DNA from: Paraburkholderia sp. HP33-1
GTDB lineage: Bacteria; Pseudomonadota; Gammaproteobacteria; Burkholderiales; Burkholderiaceae
Assembly (NCBI RefSeq): GCF_021390595.1
Contig: NZ_JAJEJR010000002.1
Location: forward strand, 682,001-746,000
Length of the DNA stretch: 64,000 nt
Direction of reading: 5' to 3'
Made by a program: the position numbers and the translations under genes. Shown here piece after piece: positions 51,111 to 59,850 of this stretch. Under the pieces are notes generated by a model. That model saw only the letters and a program-made list of their open reading frames with translations. It was not told where the DNA came from and searched no databases. Positions within the stretch are counted from its first letter, which is position 1, and every line of letters starts with the position of its first letter.

Positions 51111-53246
51111 ATGACACTCACGCTGCCGCCTGCCTCTTCGATCGCCGACATCAACCAGAGGGCCGTGTCGTTATGTTCGGCCGGACAATTCGCCGACGCC
51201 TTTGCGCTCGTCACGCCGCTGCTCGAAGATTCCACCTTGCCCAATGATCAGCGGGCCGATGCCTTGAAGATCGCCGGCGCGTGTTCGTTCGCGCTGGGTC
51301 GGTGGGCGGACGCGGAGCACTTCTGGCGTCAGTGCCTGTATCTGAAGCCCGATTACGCGGACGTCTACGCGAGTCTCGGCGCACTCTTCAGGTCGCTCGG
51401 CCGCTTGCCGGCCGCGAAATCGACGTATCGGCAACTGGTGTCACTGCGCCCGCTCGACGCGAACGCGCGTTATCAACTCGGCAACGTGCTGTACGGGCTA
51501 GGCCACCGCGCCGAAGCGGAGGCGGCGTATCGGCAGGCGGTGACGATTCACCCCGATCACGCCGAAGCGCATTACAACCACGGCATCGTGCTGCGCGAAC
51601 TGCAACGCCCGCAGGAAGCAGAAGTGGCTTATCGTCATGCGCTGCGTGGCTTGCATGACCACGCCGAAGTGCACAACAACCTCGGCAGCGTGCTGATGGA
51701 TCTCGGGCGTCTCGCGGAAGCGGACGCCGCCTATCGGGAGGCGCTGACGCTGAAGCCGCAGTATCCGGAAGCGCTCAATAACCTCGGCGGTGTGCTCAAG
51801 GCGATGCAGCGATTCGCGGAAGCGGAGCTGGCCTGCCGGCTCGCGCTGGCTATCCGTCCCGACTACGCGGAAGCGCACCTCAATCTCGGCGCGGTGCTCG
51901 TCGATCTCGATCGGGTGAGCGAAGGGGAGGCGGCGTACCGGGAAGCGCTCGTGCATCGGGCGGATTACGCGCAGGCGTATTACAACCTCGGCGTGGCGCT
52001 AGCCAGGCAGGAGCGCTTTGCGGAAGCCGAGCAGGCTTACCGCGGCGCAATTCGCTGTCAGCCGGGGCTTGCCCATGCCCACAACAATCTCGGTTGCGTG
52101 CTGCGCGTGCTCGAGCGCTTTCCGGAAGCGCTCGACGCGTTTCGCCAGGCGCTCGCGGTGGTGCCGCATCTCGCCGAGGCGCATGCGAACATTGCCAATG
52201 CGCTGACGCAACTGAGGCGCTTTGCCGAGGCCGAAAGCGCGTATCGGAAAGCGATAGATTTGAAGTCCGAATATAGCGAGGCGCGTTTTGGTCTCGCCGT
52301 GTTGCTGCTCAGCCTCGGCCGCTTCGATGAGGGCTGGCAGCTTTACGAATGCCGCTATGAACAGCCCAATTTCATTCATCGAAAGACGCGGGAGCTGCTC
52401 GGTTGTCCTCAATGGTTGGGCGAGCCGCTCGCCGGCAAGTCCGTGCTGCTTTGGCAGGAGGACGGCCTCGGCGACATGCTGCAATTCAGCCGCTATATTC
52501 CGTTGCTGAAGGCGCTGGGGGCGACCCATATTTCGGTGGCGTGCGCACCGGCGTTGCATCGGCTGATCGCCAGCATGGACGGCGTCGATGCGATGCTCGA
52601 GCACAAAGACGCGCTCGCGCAGATCGCGGAGTACGACTGCTGGGCCAGTCTGCTGAGCGCGCCGGTCTATCTGCGCACGACAGTCGATTCGATTCCTCGC
52701 CCCGCGCGTTTGAGTGTCGATCCCGCGCTCGTCGAACAGTGGCGGCCCGCGCTCGACTCGCTGCCGCCCGGTCGCCGGGTCGGTCTGGTCTGGAAGGGCA
52801 ACGCGAAACACCATAACGACGCGAATCGCTCGATACCATCGCTCGCGGCCCTCGCGTCGCTGTGGAGCGTGCCGGGCCTGAGCTTCGTGAGCTTGCAGAA
52901 AGGGCAAAGCGAGGACGAAGCGCGCAATCCGCCGGCCGCGCAGCCGCTGCTCGATCTCGGCGCGCGCGTGAGTGACTTCGCGGACAGTGCGGCGATCGTC
53001 GCGCAACTCGACCTGGTGATCTGCGTCGATACGTCGATCGCGCATCTTGCCGCGTCGCTCGGCAAGCCGTGCTGGGTGATGCTGCCTGAAAGAGACGTCG
53101 ATTGGCGCTGGATGCACGAGCGCGACGACTCGCCGTGGTATCCGCACACGCTGCGTTTGTTCCGGCGCGAGCCGGGCGAGGATTGGGCAAGCTCGGTCGA
53201 GCGCGTGCGGCAGGCGTGCGTCGAGCGATTCGGCGGCGCGCTATGA
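51111..53246 (+). CDS. TPR-repeat glycosyltransferase-like protein (OGT/GT41-like architecture)
   Basis: 711 residues. Residues about 10-385 are some ten consecutive 34-residue TPR units of the 'AEAEAAYRQAVTIHPDHAEA HYNHG' type (shown as two pieces), forming a superhelix for protein binding. Residues about 400-705 resemble the nucleotide-sugar-binding half of TPR-glycosyltransferases: GKSVLLWQEDGLGDMLQFSR, RVGLVWKGNAKHHNDANRS, then VSDFADSAAIVAQLDLVICV-DTSIAHLAASLGKPCWVMLP. It may glycosylate a protein such as flagellin or an adhesin; no such substrate gene is nearby. No signal peptide. Confidence 0.82.
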   Translation: MTLTLPPASSIADINQRAVSLCSAGQFADAFALVTPLLEDSTLPNDQRADALKIAGACSFALGRWADAEHFWRQCLYLKPDYADVYASLGALFRSLGRLPAAKSTYRQLVSLRPLDANARYQLGNVLYGLGHRAEAEAAYRQAVTIHPDHAEAHYNHGIVLRELQRPQEAEVAYRHALRGLHDHAEVHNNLGSVLMDLGRLAEADAAYREALTLKPQYPEALNNLGGVLKAMQRFAEAELACRLALAIRPDYAEAHLNLGAVLVDLDRVSEGEAAYREALVHRADYAQAYYNLGVALARQERFAEAEQAYRGAIRCQPGLAHAHNNLGCVLRVLERFPEALDAFRQALAVVPHLAEAHANIANALTQLRRFAEAESAYRKAIDLKSEYSEARFGLAVLLLSLGRFDEGWQLYECRYEQPNFIHRKTRELLGCPQWLGEPLAGKSVLLWQEDGLGDMLQFSRYIPLLKALGATHISVACAPALHRLIASMDGVDAMLEHKDALAQIAEYDCWASLLSAPVYLRTTVDSIPRPARLSVDPALVEQWRPALDSLPPGRRVGLVWKGNAKHHNDANRSIPSLAALASLWSVPGLSFVSLQKGQSEDEARNPPAAQPLLDLGARVSDFADSAAIVAQLDLVICVDTSIAHLAASLGKPCWVMLPERDVDWRWMHERDDSPWYPHTLRLFRREPGEDWASSVERVRQACVERFGGAL

Positions 53247-53837
53247 CGCCTGCGTGATCTGCATGTGATACAGGCCCCACGGCGACAATACGAAGCGGTC
53301 CTTCAGCGGCTTCGCCGCGAGCTCGGGAATCTGGTCCGCGTCGAAGATCGCCCATAACGGCCCCACGCCGCCGAGCGACAGCGGCTTGCCGTCCATCTGC
53401 GTCGCGACGATGAAGCGATACGCGCGCACGGTATCGAGCGTCGTCATCACCGCATAGCCATCGACCGCATGCATGACGATTTGGGTGTCGCCGGCGTCGG
53501 GCGCGCCGACATGCGCGAGCACGTCGGTGAGCAGCGGTCCGCTGAATGTATGCAAATGCGAGTCGTATTCGATAGTCGGATGGATCGTCACGGTCTTCAT
53601 GCTGGCGAGCAATGGCAGGTCGATGCCATACGCTTGCGAAAACTTGACCTGATGTTTCGCCAGCAACTGATCGAAAGCCGGATCGAGCGCACCGCGATTG
53701 CTGTGCTTGATCGCGCCGGAGATCGTCAGGACGACTGGAGATCTCGCGCATTCGGCGTACTCGCGTTTCGCGCCGAATGCGGGCGCGGCTGCCGCGCCCA
53801 GCACAGCGGCACTGGTCAGGAACTGGCGTTTGTTCAT
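53241..53837 (-). CDS. SUOX-fold (oxidoreductase molybdopterin-domain) protein lacking the Mo-ligand cysteine
   Basis: 198 residues. Signal-like N-terminus MNKRQFLTSAAVLGAAAAPAFGA, then a short domain with VVLTISGAIKHSN, GPLLTDVLAHVGA, VMHAVDGYAVMTTLD and FIVATQMDGKPLSLGGVGPL, the outline of the sulfite-oxidase/YedY molybdopterin fold. The only cysteine in the mature chain is near the N-terminus (YAECARS), and none sits where the Mo thiolate is expected. It may not be a molybdoenzyme. GGAGAAAA precedes the ATG. The 3' end overlaps the TPR gene by 6 bp in convergent orientation. Confidence 0.7.
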   Translation of the reverse strand: MNKRQFLTSAAVLGAAAAPAFGAKREYAECARSPVVLTISGAIKHSNRGALDPAFDQLLAKHQVKFSQAYGIDLPLLASMKTVTIHPTIEYDSHLHTFSGPLLTDVLAHVGAPDAGDTQIVMHAVDGYAVMTTLDTVRAYRFIVATQMDGKPLSLGGVGPLWAIFDADQIPELAAKPLKDRFVLSPWGLYHMQITQAS

Positions 53838-54051
53838 TGTATTTTCTCCTGGCGTCGTTGAGGCGCGGCCTGGCAAGGCTCGTGCGCCCTCTATTGTCGG
53901 GGAATTGTCGTGACCGGTGATATCGCTATGCCTGATTTGCACGTCATTCCCTATGCTATTTTCGCATGTGATGCGCGCCGAAGCGGGCACGGAATCAGCA
54001 CAGGGAAAAAGGCTGGCGTACAACAGCGAAACCACAAAAGGAGAGACCGTC

Positions 54052-54951
54052 ATGTCATGCATGAGCGAACTCACGCACATCGCATTCATCGGCTTCGGCG
54101 AAGCAGGCGGGATACTCGGCTCGGCACTGGCCGCGAAGGGCGTGCAGGTGTCGATGTTCGACCTGCGCCGCGACGCATTGCGCGATAAGGCGCGCGCGGC
54201 AAATGTTCGCGTTGCCGATACGTTGCAAAGCGCGCTCGATGGTGCGCAACTCGTCGTGTCCGCGGTCACGGCCGATGCCGACCTCGAGGTCGCGCAGGCG
54301 GCCGCGCGCTGCATTCGGCCGCACCAGGTCTATCTCGACATCAACTCGGTGTCGCCGGTTACCAAGCAGCATGCGCAGGCCTGTATCGAAGCCGCGGGCG
54401 CGCAGTACGTCGAGGCGGCGGTGATGGCGCCGGTGCCGCCCTACGGTCTTGCGGTGCCGATGTTACTCGGCGGTACGAGCGCGGCACGTATCGCGTCGCA
54501 GCTCAACGGGCTCGGCTTCCAGGCGCGTGCGGTAGCGGAGAAGATCGGCGTCGCATCGGCGGCGAAAATGTGCCGCAGTGTGATGATCAAGGGTATCGAA
54601 GCGTTGACCGTCGAATGTCTGCGTGCCGCGCGGCATTACGATGCGGAGTCGATCGTGCTGGAATCGCTCGCGCAAACGTTCGGCAAGATGCGTGGTGATG
54701 CGGGCGTGCCCGGTTATCTGGTCAGCCGGGTCGCCGAGCATGGGCGACGGCGCGCCGCGGAAATGCGCGAAGTGTCGCAGACGCTGCGCGAAGCGGGCAT
54801 CACGCCGTACATGAGTGACGCATCCGCGCGCTTGCAGGACAGCGTGGTCGATGCGATGGAGGCGGGCGGCATCGACTACGGCACCCTTTCCACGCCGTTC
54901 GACTGGCGCGCGTTTTTCGACAGCCTGCCGGACGCGGGCGGAACTAGTTGA
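54052..54951 (+). CDS. NAD(P)-dependent 6-phosphogluconate-dehydrogenase-like protein with DUF1932 C-terminus
   Basis: 299 residues. Rossmann motif IAFIGFGEAGGILGSALAAK, substrate loop DINSVSPVTKQ and the helical DUF1932 segment after ASAAKMCRSVMIKGIEALTV (conserved Lys region). Relatives are beta-hydroxyacid dehydrogenases. Genes of this DUF1932 type are often near aromatic ring-cleavage genes, as here with ligBA and two regulators 2-4 kb away, so a role in handling a pathway hydroxyacid is plausible. ATG 54052 has AAAGGAGAG upstream. Confidence 0.8.
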   Translation: MSCMSELTHIAFIGFGEAGGILGSALAAKGVQVSMFDLRRDALRDKARAANVRVADTLQSALDGAQLVVSAVTADADLEVAQAAARCIRPHQVYLDINSVSPVTKQHAQACIEAAGAQYVEAAVMAPVPPYGLAVPMLLGGTSAARIASQLNGLGFQARAVAEKIGVASAAKMCRSVMIKGIEALTVECLRAARHYDAESIVLESLAQTFGKMRGDAGVPGYLVSRVAEHGRRRAAEMREVSQTLREAGITPYMSDASARLQDSVVDAMEAGGIDYGTLSTPFDWRAFFDSLPDAGGTS

Positions 54952-54973
54952 GCGAACCAATCAAGCGCGGCGT

Positions 54974-56281
54974 TCATGCCGCGCCGATGCTGACCGTGCG
55001 CGTCACATCGACGACCGACAGCCGGATCGCATCGATCAATGCGCGCGCGGCCGGGGATGGCGTGCCCGCCGCGCGCATCGTCAGGCCGATGTCGCGCCGC
55101 GTGTTGTGCAGCGGTACGTCGAGCACCACCAGTTGCCCGGATTGAATCTCGTGATGCAACTGCTGCGCCGACAATGCCGCCGCCATGTCGGTGCCGAGCA
55201 GCAGGCCGCGAATCACCGCGAGGTCGGCGGTCTCGACGGTCGGCAGCGGCGGCTTTACCTTCAGCCGCTTGAATTGCGCTTCGAATAGCGCACGCGCCGG
55301 CGCATTGCTGCGCGGCAGAATCCACTGCGCGTCGCGCAGACCCATGATGGTCAGATTGCGCGTGTGGGTCAGCGGATGATCGCGGCGCACCAGCACGACC
55401 ATGTCTTCCGACATCAGCCGCTCGTTTTTCAGGCCGCTCGTCGCGTCGTTCTCGCGCAGCGCGCCGAGAATGAAGTCGATGTCGCCCGCGCGCAGACCGG
55501 CCACGAGCGTTTCGTACGCGCTTTCGTCGGTGACCACGCGCACGCCTGGATTCTCCGAGGTCATCCGCGCGATCGCCTTCGGCAGAATCAGCGTGCGTCC
55601 GAGCGGCAATGCACCGACCGTCACCGCGCCCTGAATCTTGCCGTGCAAAGCGGCGATATCGTCGGGGATATGCCGCAGTTCGTTCAGCGCGCGGCGTACG
55701 TGCAGCAGGAACGTCTCGCCCTCGGCCGTCAGCAGAATGCCGCGCGGGCTGCGATGGAACAGGCTCAGACCCGAGCCGCTTTCGAGCACGCGAATCGCGG
55801 TGCTCACCGCGGGCTGACTAATGCCGAAGGTTTTCGCCGCGCTTGGCATGTGCCGATGCCGCGCGAGCGCCGCGAACAGTTGCAGCCGCCGCGTGTTGAG
55901 CAGATAGGCGGGCAATGCGCCTTCCGCGACGGGCCGGCGACGGGTCTGTCGCGCGGCGCACCATTGCGCGAGCTCTTCGAGTTCCGCGAAAATCCGCTCG
56001 CAGCGATGCAGCACCGCGCGGCCGACCGGCGTCGGCAGCATGCCCGAAGGACCGCGATCGAACAGCGGTACGCCGAGCGCCAACTCGAGCTCCTGCACGG
56101 AGCGCGTGACCGCCGACTGCGCGCGAAACAGCGCGGCCGCCGCGCGCGTCGCGCTGCCCATATCGGCGACGAGCCGGAATGCGCGCAGTTGCGCGAGATT
56201 GAGCAAGTCCTTGCTGGTCACCGACAACGGAGCTTTCGCGGCTGCCAGGGTGGTTTCGGCGGAAAGGGTGTCGTTGCTCAT
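54974..56281 (-). CDS. LysR-type regulator with two tandem HTH domains
   Basis: 435 residues, longer than the usual 300 because the DNA-binding domain is duplicated. HTH 1 spans about 28-95 (LAQLRAFRLVADMGSATRAA, ALFRAQSAVTRSVQELELAL, GVPLFDRGPSGMLPTPVG). HTH 2 spans about 128-195 (NTRRLQLFAALARHRHMPSA, GISQPAVSTAIRVLESGSGL, SLFHRSPRGILLTAEG). A normal effector domain follows (GAVTVGALPLGRTLILPKAI). The start overlaps the stop of the GntR gene (ATGA). It likely controls the divergent ligBA operon or the DUF1932 gene. Confidence 0.85.
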   Translation of the reverse strand: MSNDTLSAETTLAAAKAPLSVTSKDLLNLAQLRAFRLVADMGSATRAAAALFRAQSAVTRSVQELELALGVPLFDRGPSGMLPTPVGRAVLHRCERIFAELEELAQWCAARQTRRRPVAEGALPAYLLNTRRLQLFAALARHRHMPSAAKTFGISQPAVSTAIRVLESGSGLSLFHRSPRGILLTAEGETFLLHVRRALNELRHIPDDIAALHGKIQGAVTVGALPLGRTLILPKAIARMTSENPGVRVVTDESAYETLVAGLRAGDIDFILGALRENDATSGLKNERLMSEDMVVLVRRDHPLTHTRNLTIMGLRDAQWILPRSNAPARALFEAQFKRLKVKPPLPTVETADLAVIRGLLLGTDMAAALSAQQLHHEIQSGQLVVLDVPLHNTRRDIGLTMRAAGTPSPAARALIDAIRLSVVDVTRTVSIGAA

Positions 56282-56979
56282 GCCGCGCCCGCGATCAGGT
56301 GCAAAGACGGCAGCGACAGATTCAGACTTTCCTTCGAGATTTGCGTGTGCTCCTTCATCAACGCATCGACGCGCGCGCCTTCGCCTTTTTTCAGCGCGTC
56401 GACGATCGCATGATGCTGACGATGCGCGTACATCAGCATCATGAATTGACGCTCGCGCGCGGATTCGTCGAACGCGATCGTGAATGGTGAAACGAATGGC
56501 ACCTTGTCGTTGAGACTGAGCGCGGCCGTGACCGCCTGGTTCTGCGCCGCTTCGACGATCAGCGCGTGGAAGCGCCCGTTCATCTGCGCGTAACGCACGT
56601 CGTCGCCGGGCTGCAGATGCTTGTGCACGAAGATCTCGTCGCCTTCGCGCAGGCAGTCGTCGAGCGCGGCGGCAAGCGCGGGGCTCACGCCGCTTTCGGC
56701 GACAGAGCGGGCGGCGAGTCCTTCGAGCACGCCGCGCACGTCGATCGCGTTGAGGATGTCGCGCACGCTGAAGCGGCGCACGACGTAGCCGCGCGAACCG
56801 GAACGATCGAGCAGGCCTTCCGACGACAGTACGCTCAACGCGTAACGCAGCGGGGTGCGTGACACGCCGAGCCATTGCGCGAGCTGCGCTTCGACGAGCC
56901 GCTGCCCGGGCGACAGTTCGCCCGACAGGATCTTTTCGCGTAGTGCCTGGACAATCGCTTGCTGGGTCGTCTCGTTCAT
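56278..56979 (-). CDS. GntR-family regulator, FadR/FCD type
   Basis: 233 residues from ATG 56979. GntR winged helix at 1-70 (AIVQALREKILSGELSPGQR, LAQWLGVSRTPLRYALSVLS) and an FCD effector domain (VRGVLEGLAARSVAESGVSP, HALIVEAAQNQ with its metal His, YAHRQHHAIVDALKKGEGAR). FCD regulators bind organic acids or pathway intermediates. It is coupled to the double-HTH LysR gene and faces ligBA, suggesting joint control. In-frame codons upstream to 57036 lack context. Confidence 0.88.
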   Translation of the reverse strand: MNETTQQAIVQALREKILSGELSPGQRLVEAQLAQWLGVSRTPLRYALSVLSSEGLLDRSGSRGYVVRRFSVRDILNAIDVRGVLEGLAARSVAESGVSPALAAALDDCLREGDEIFVHKHLQPGDDVRYAQMNGRFHALIVEAAQNQAVTAALSLNDKVPFVSPFTIAFDESARERQFMMLMYAHRQHHAIVDALKKGEGARVDALMKEHTQISKESLNLSLPSLHLIAGAA

Positions 56980-57371
56980 CGTTTTGTCACTCGTCGGAAG
57001 CTCCGCAGTATAGCCACGCGTATAGCCCCGCTCCAAGCCTTAAAAATGTGCGTTGCGAGTTGTTTTCCGGGCCATCTGTTTTATTTATCGAGCGTCGATC
57101 CGTGAGGGCGTGGCGGAAGGCTTGCCGGGCGGGCTTGGGATACCGAGAAAACCCTGCGCGGCGTGGGTCGCGGCGCGGTCCGCTGGCTCGCCCAGCCCCC
57201 AATTACCGGGGTTTTTACCGATCAAGCCAGCGTCGCCTGAGGTATACCCGCACTTCCCGAATCACGGCACAATTTCTATCTTTGTATCCCAAGACGGTCG
57301 GGTTGAACAGCGCGGTGAATCCGGCGACCTATCCGATTGTCAGCAACGCGAAGTAACGGAAGAGAACGAAT
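56980..57371. promoter_or_regulatory. Divergent control region between GntR and ligB
   Basis: 392 bp without a gene. AT-rich patches at 57050-57100 and 57265-57290 could hold promoters, but no clear dyad was found. Confidence 0.4.
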
Positions 57372-58214
57372 ATGGCAAGGATCATTGGTGGTATCGGCAC
57401 GTCCCATGTACCCACGATCGGGTTGGCGTACGACAAGGGCAAGCAGAACGAACCGGCATGGGCGCCGCTGTTCAAGGGCTATGAACCGGTGGCGCAGTGG
57501 CTGGCCGAGCAGAAGCCCGACGTGATGGTGATGTTCTACAACGACCACGCGAACAGCTTCTTCTTCGACTGCTATCCGACGTTCGCGCTCGGCGTGTCGC
57601 CCAACCACGAATTCGCCGATGAAGGCGCGGGCAAGCGTCCGCTGCCGGATATCGCCGGTCATCCGGATCTCGCGATCCATATCGCCGAGCAACTGGTCAA
57701 CGACGAGTTCGATCTGACCGTCTTCCAGGACCGTCCGCTCGATCACGGCGTCAACTCACCGCTGTCGCTGATGCTGCCGCATCAGGGCGGCTGGCCGCTC
57801 TCGCTGGTGCCGCTCGAAGTGAACGTGCTGCAGTATCCGCTGCCGACCGCGAATCGCTGCTACCGGCTCGGCCAGGCGCTGCGTCGCGCGATCGAATCGT
57901 TCGAGCAGGATCTGAAGGTCGTGGTGGTCGGCACGGGTGGGCTCTCGCACCAGGTGCACGGCGAGCGCAGTGGTTTCAACAATACCGAATGGGACATGGA
58001 GTTCCTCGACCTGATCGTCAACGATCCGGAGCGCCTTGCCGCGATGAAGCACATCGACTACGTGCGCCTCGGCGGCGCGGAAAGCGTCGAGACGATCATG
58101 TGGCTCGCGATGCGCGGCGCGCTGGGCAAGAAGGTTCGCGAACTGCATCGCAACTACTATCTCGCGACCAGTACCGCAATGGCCGTGACGATCTACGAAG
58201 AAGAGGTGGCGTAA
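57372..58214 (+). CDS. ligB: Class III extradiol dioxygenase, beta subunit (LigB-type, protocatechuate 4,5-dioxygenase-like)
   Basis: 280 residues. Fe(II) ligands His12 (GTSHVPT), His59 (YNDHANSF) and the Glu of GGAESVETI are in place, and the catalytic His is in GTGGLSHQVHGER. It cleaves the ring of protocatechuate (or gallate) between C4 and C5 using O2. The gene precedes its small subunit with a TAATG overlap, the reverse of the ligA-ligB order in Sphingobium. No ligC, ligI or ligJ is nearby. GGAAG precedes the ATG. Confidence 0.88.
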   Translation: MARIIGGIGTSHVPTIGLAYDKGKQNEPAWAPLFKGYEPVAQWLAEQKPDVMVMFYNDHANSFFFDCYPTFALGVSPNHEFADEGAGKRPLPDIAGHPDLAIHIAEQLVNDEFDLTVFQDRPLDHGVNSPLSLMLPHQGGWPLSLVPLEVNVLQYPLPTANRCYRLGQALRRAIESFEQDLKVVVVGTGGLSHQVHGERSGFNNTEWDMEFLDLIVNDPERLAAMKHIDYVRLGGAESVETIMWLAMRGALGKKVRELHRNYYLATSTAMAVTIYEEEVA

Positions 58215-58573
58215 TGAATCCGCAACTGGTTGGCGTCGAAGAACTGACCGGCACATATCCGTTCGATATTCGCCTGAGCATGAAGGCGATGCGCCTTAAC
58301 CGCTTTTTCTGGCAGATGCGCGAAGCATCGGCGCGTGCGCTGTGGCTCGAAAACCGCACCGCTTCTTACGATGCGGCCGGCCTCACGCCGGAAGAGCGCA
58401 CGCTGGTCGACAACACGGACTGGATCGGCATGATCCGTTATGGGGTGTGTTTCTTCGTGCTGGAGAAGTTTGCGCGCGTGGTGAAGATCACGAATCTCGG
58501 CATGTACGCGAGCATGCGCGGCGAAACGCTCGAAGAGTTTCTGAAGACCCGGAAGGTGCCTGAGGCGGTTTAA
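58214..58573 (+). CDS. ligA: Extradiol dioxygenase, alpha subunit (LigA-type)
   Basis: 119 residues, all-helical, typical of protocatechuate 4,5-dioxygenase alpha subunits: IRLSMKAMRLNRFFWQMREA, AAGLTPEERTLVDNTDWIGM, RYGVCFFVLEKFARVVKI. It closes the active site of LigB and contributes substrate contacts. The start codon shares one base with the ligB stop. The usual 'G-x-NP-IR' region toward the C-terminus is only partly similar. Confidence 0.86.
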   Translation: MNPQLVGVEELTGTYPFDIRLSMKAMRLNRFFWQMREASARALWLENRTASYDAAGLTPEERTLVDNTDWIGMIRYGVCFFVLEKFARVVKITNLGMYASMRGETLEEFLKTRKVPEAV

Positions 58574-58654
58574 CGGCCGGCCAGAACGCACGTGCCGAAG
58601 AGGCACGGTCCGTTCGGCTGGTTCGATATGTAGTCCATTACGAGGAGACAAAAG

Positions 58655-59197
58655 ATGGTTAGCAAGTTCGGCATGAGCGAGACGGATGTGGAGCAGCGGA
58701 TCAATATCACGAACTCCGGCGCATCGGATCGCGCGGTCATGTTGCGCGCGGGCGTGACCGGCGGATTGATCGGCGCCGTGGTGATCTGGATTTACGAAGC
58801 GCTCGTATGGGTCAACGCGCAGCATCTGATGCCGCTCGCCGGCATTCCACGTAATGCGACGGGGCTCGTGTTCGGCAAAGACGTGCAGACATCGCTCGGC
58901 ATCTGGGCGTATATCGTCGGCACCGGCATTCACTTTGTCTTCGCGATCGCATGGGGCGTGCTGTTTGCCGCGATCTGGCCGTACTTCCGGCGGCGCGGCT
59001 ATGAAGCGACGCTGGTCGCGCTGTTCTACGCGGTGTTCGCCTGGATCGTCATGCATGTCGCGATCATGATCGCGTCGAACAACCATCCGGACTATTTCGA
59101 CCCGGCCGTGATTATCGGCGGGTTCATGTCGCATATCTTCTTTACCGTGCCGTTGGCGTTGACGGTCAAGCGGTTGATGGCTGGGCAGAGGTATTGA
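58655..59197 (+). CDS. Hypothetical membrane protein in the ligBA operon
   Basis: 180 residues with about four helices: GGLIGAVVIWIYEALVWVNA, YIVGTGIHFVFAIAWGVLFA, VALFYAVFAWIVMHVAIMIA, and VIIGGFMSHIFFTVPLALTV. Not recognised with certainty; the layout recalls YagU-like proteins. It follows ligA by 82 bp with GAGGAG upstream and precedes a terminator, so it is probably the last gene of the operon. It might be involved in uptake or sensing of the aromatic substrate, but this is inferred from position only. Confidence 0.65.
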   Translation: MVSKFGMSETDVEQRINITNSGASDRAVMLRAGVTGGLIGAVVIWIYEALVWVNAQHLMPLAGIPRNATGLVFGKDVQTSLGIWAYIVGTGIHFVFAIAWGVLFAAIWPYFRRRGYEATLVALFYAVFAWIVMHVAIMIASNNHPDYFDPAVIIGGFMSHIFFTVPLALTVKRLMAGQRY

Positions 59198-59225
59198 TGA
59201 GTTTTCAGGTTGTTCGGTAGAGAAA

Positions 59226-59254
59226 GCCGGGTTCGTTTGAGCCCGGTTTTTTTT
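59226..59254 (+). terminator. Rho-independent terminator of the ligBA operon
   Basis: Stem CCGGGTTC / GAGCCCGG (one G-T wobble), 4-nt loop, then eight T residues, 29 bp after the membrane-protein stop. Confidence 0.9.
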
Positions 59255-59480
59255 GATCGACGCCCCCCGCCAAATCCGCGAAACGACCATTCTTGAGCTG
59301 CGCGAGTTTTTCCGCCGCCTGGTTCGCGAACTCGGCTTCATGCATTTGCGCTGGTTCATCGTCGACGATTCATTGCGCGGCTCCGGAATTGGACGGCAAT
59401 TGCTGTCGCACGCCATGCGCTTCGTCGAGCAGCGTCTCAACCGGCTTTCCGCAAAGAAATGCGGCGACGATACTGCGTGA
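59253..59480 (+). pseudogene. Fragment of a GNAT acetyltransferase
   Basis: A 75-codon frame opening at TTG 59253 inside the terminator T-run. Its middle, HLRWFIVDDSLRGSGIGRQL, is the acetyl-CoA-binding motif A of GNAT enzymes of the MarR-GNAT type. The N-terminal HTH and most of the acetyltransferase domain are missing, and the C-terminus is not GNAT-like. It is best read as the remnant of a degraded gene. Confidence 0.6.
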
Positions 59481-59850
59481 TCGTGTAATCAGCGAATCTT
59501 TCGGACGGTAATCAAGTTGAATGCCGTCCGCCCATTTATGTGAATTGTTTGACTTTCTCGCGGGCGGAGAAGGGCAGGTTGCGCAATAGGGAAAGGCGAT
59601 TTGTCGCGCGGCGTTCGACGCCACCGTACCAACTGGTCCACTTCGGCAAATTTGACTCTTAGGGTTTCTCCTGTCTCACACCCGGACCCGCAGTGTCACT
59701 CGTGCGCTACACCTCTCATTTACAAAGAAAAAATAATGCCGACGTCAAAGGAATGTGCTAGAAAATAACAATTGCACTCGTAGAGAAATAGCCGCGCGTG
59801 CAAGTAAAAATTTCGGCTTTCAATACTCTTAATCGGCCGCGAGGTGGATC
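59481..59850. other. AT-rich intergenic region upstream of the P/Q/Y-rich protein gene
   Basis: About 370 bp, no gene. The stretch 59690-59830 is strongly AT-rich (A-runs near 59727-59740) and likely carries the promoter of the next gene. Confidence 0.5.

Noticed and set aside
56282..56875. Extension of the double-HTH LysR reading frame upstream of 56281
   Set aside because: The extra residues are Arg-rich and lie in another frame of the GntR gene; the ATG at 56281 overlapping the GntR stop is the natural start.
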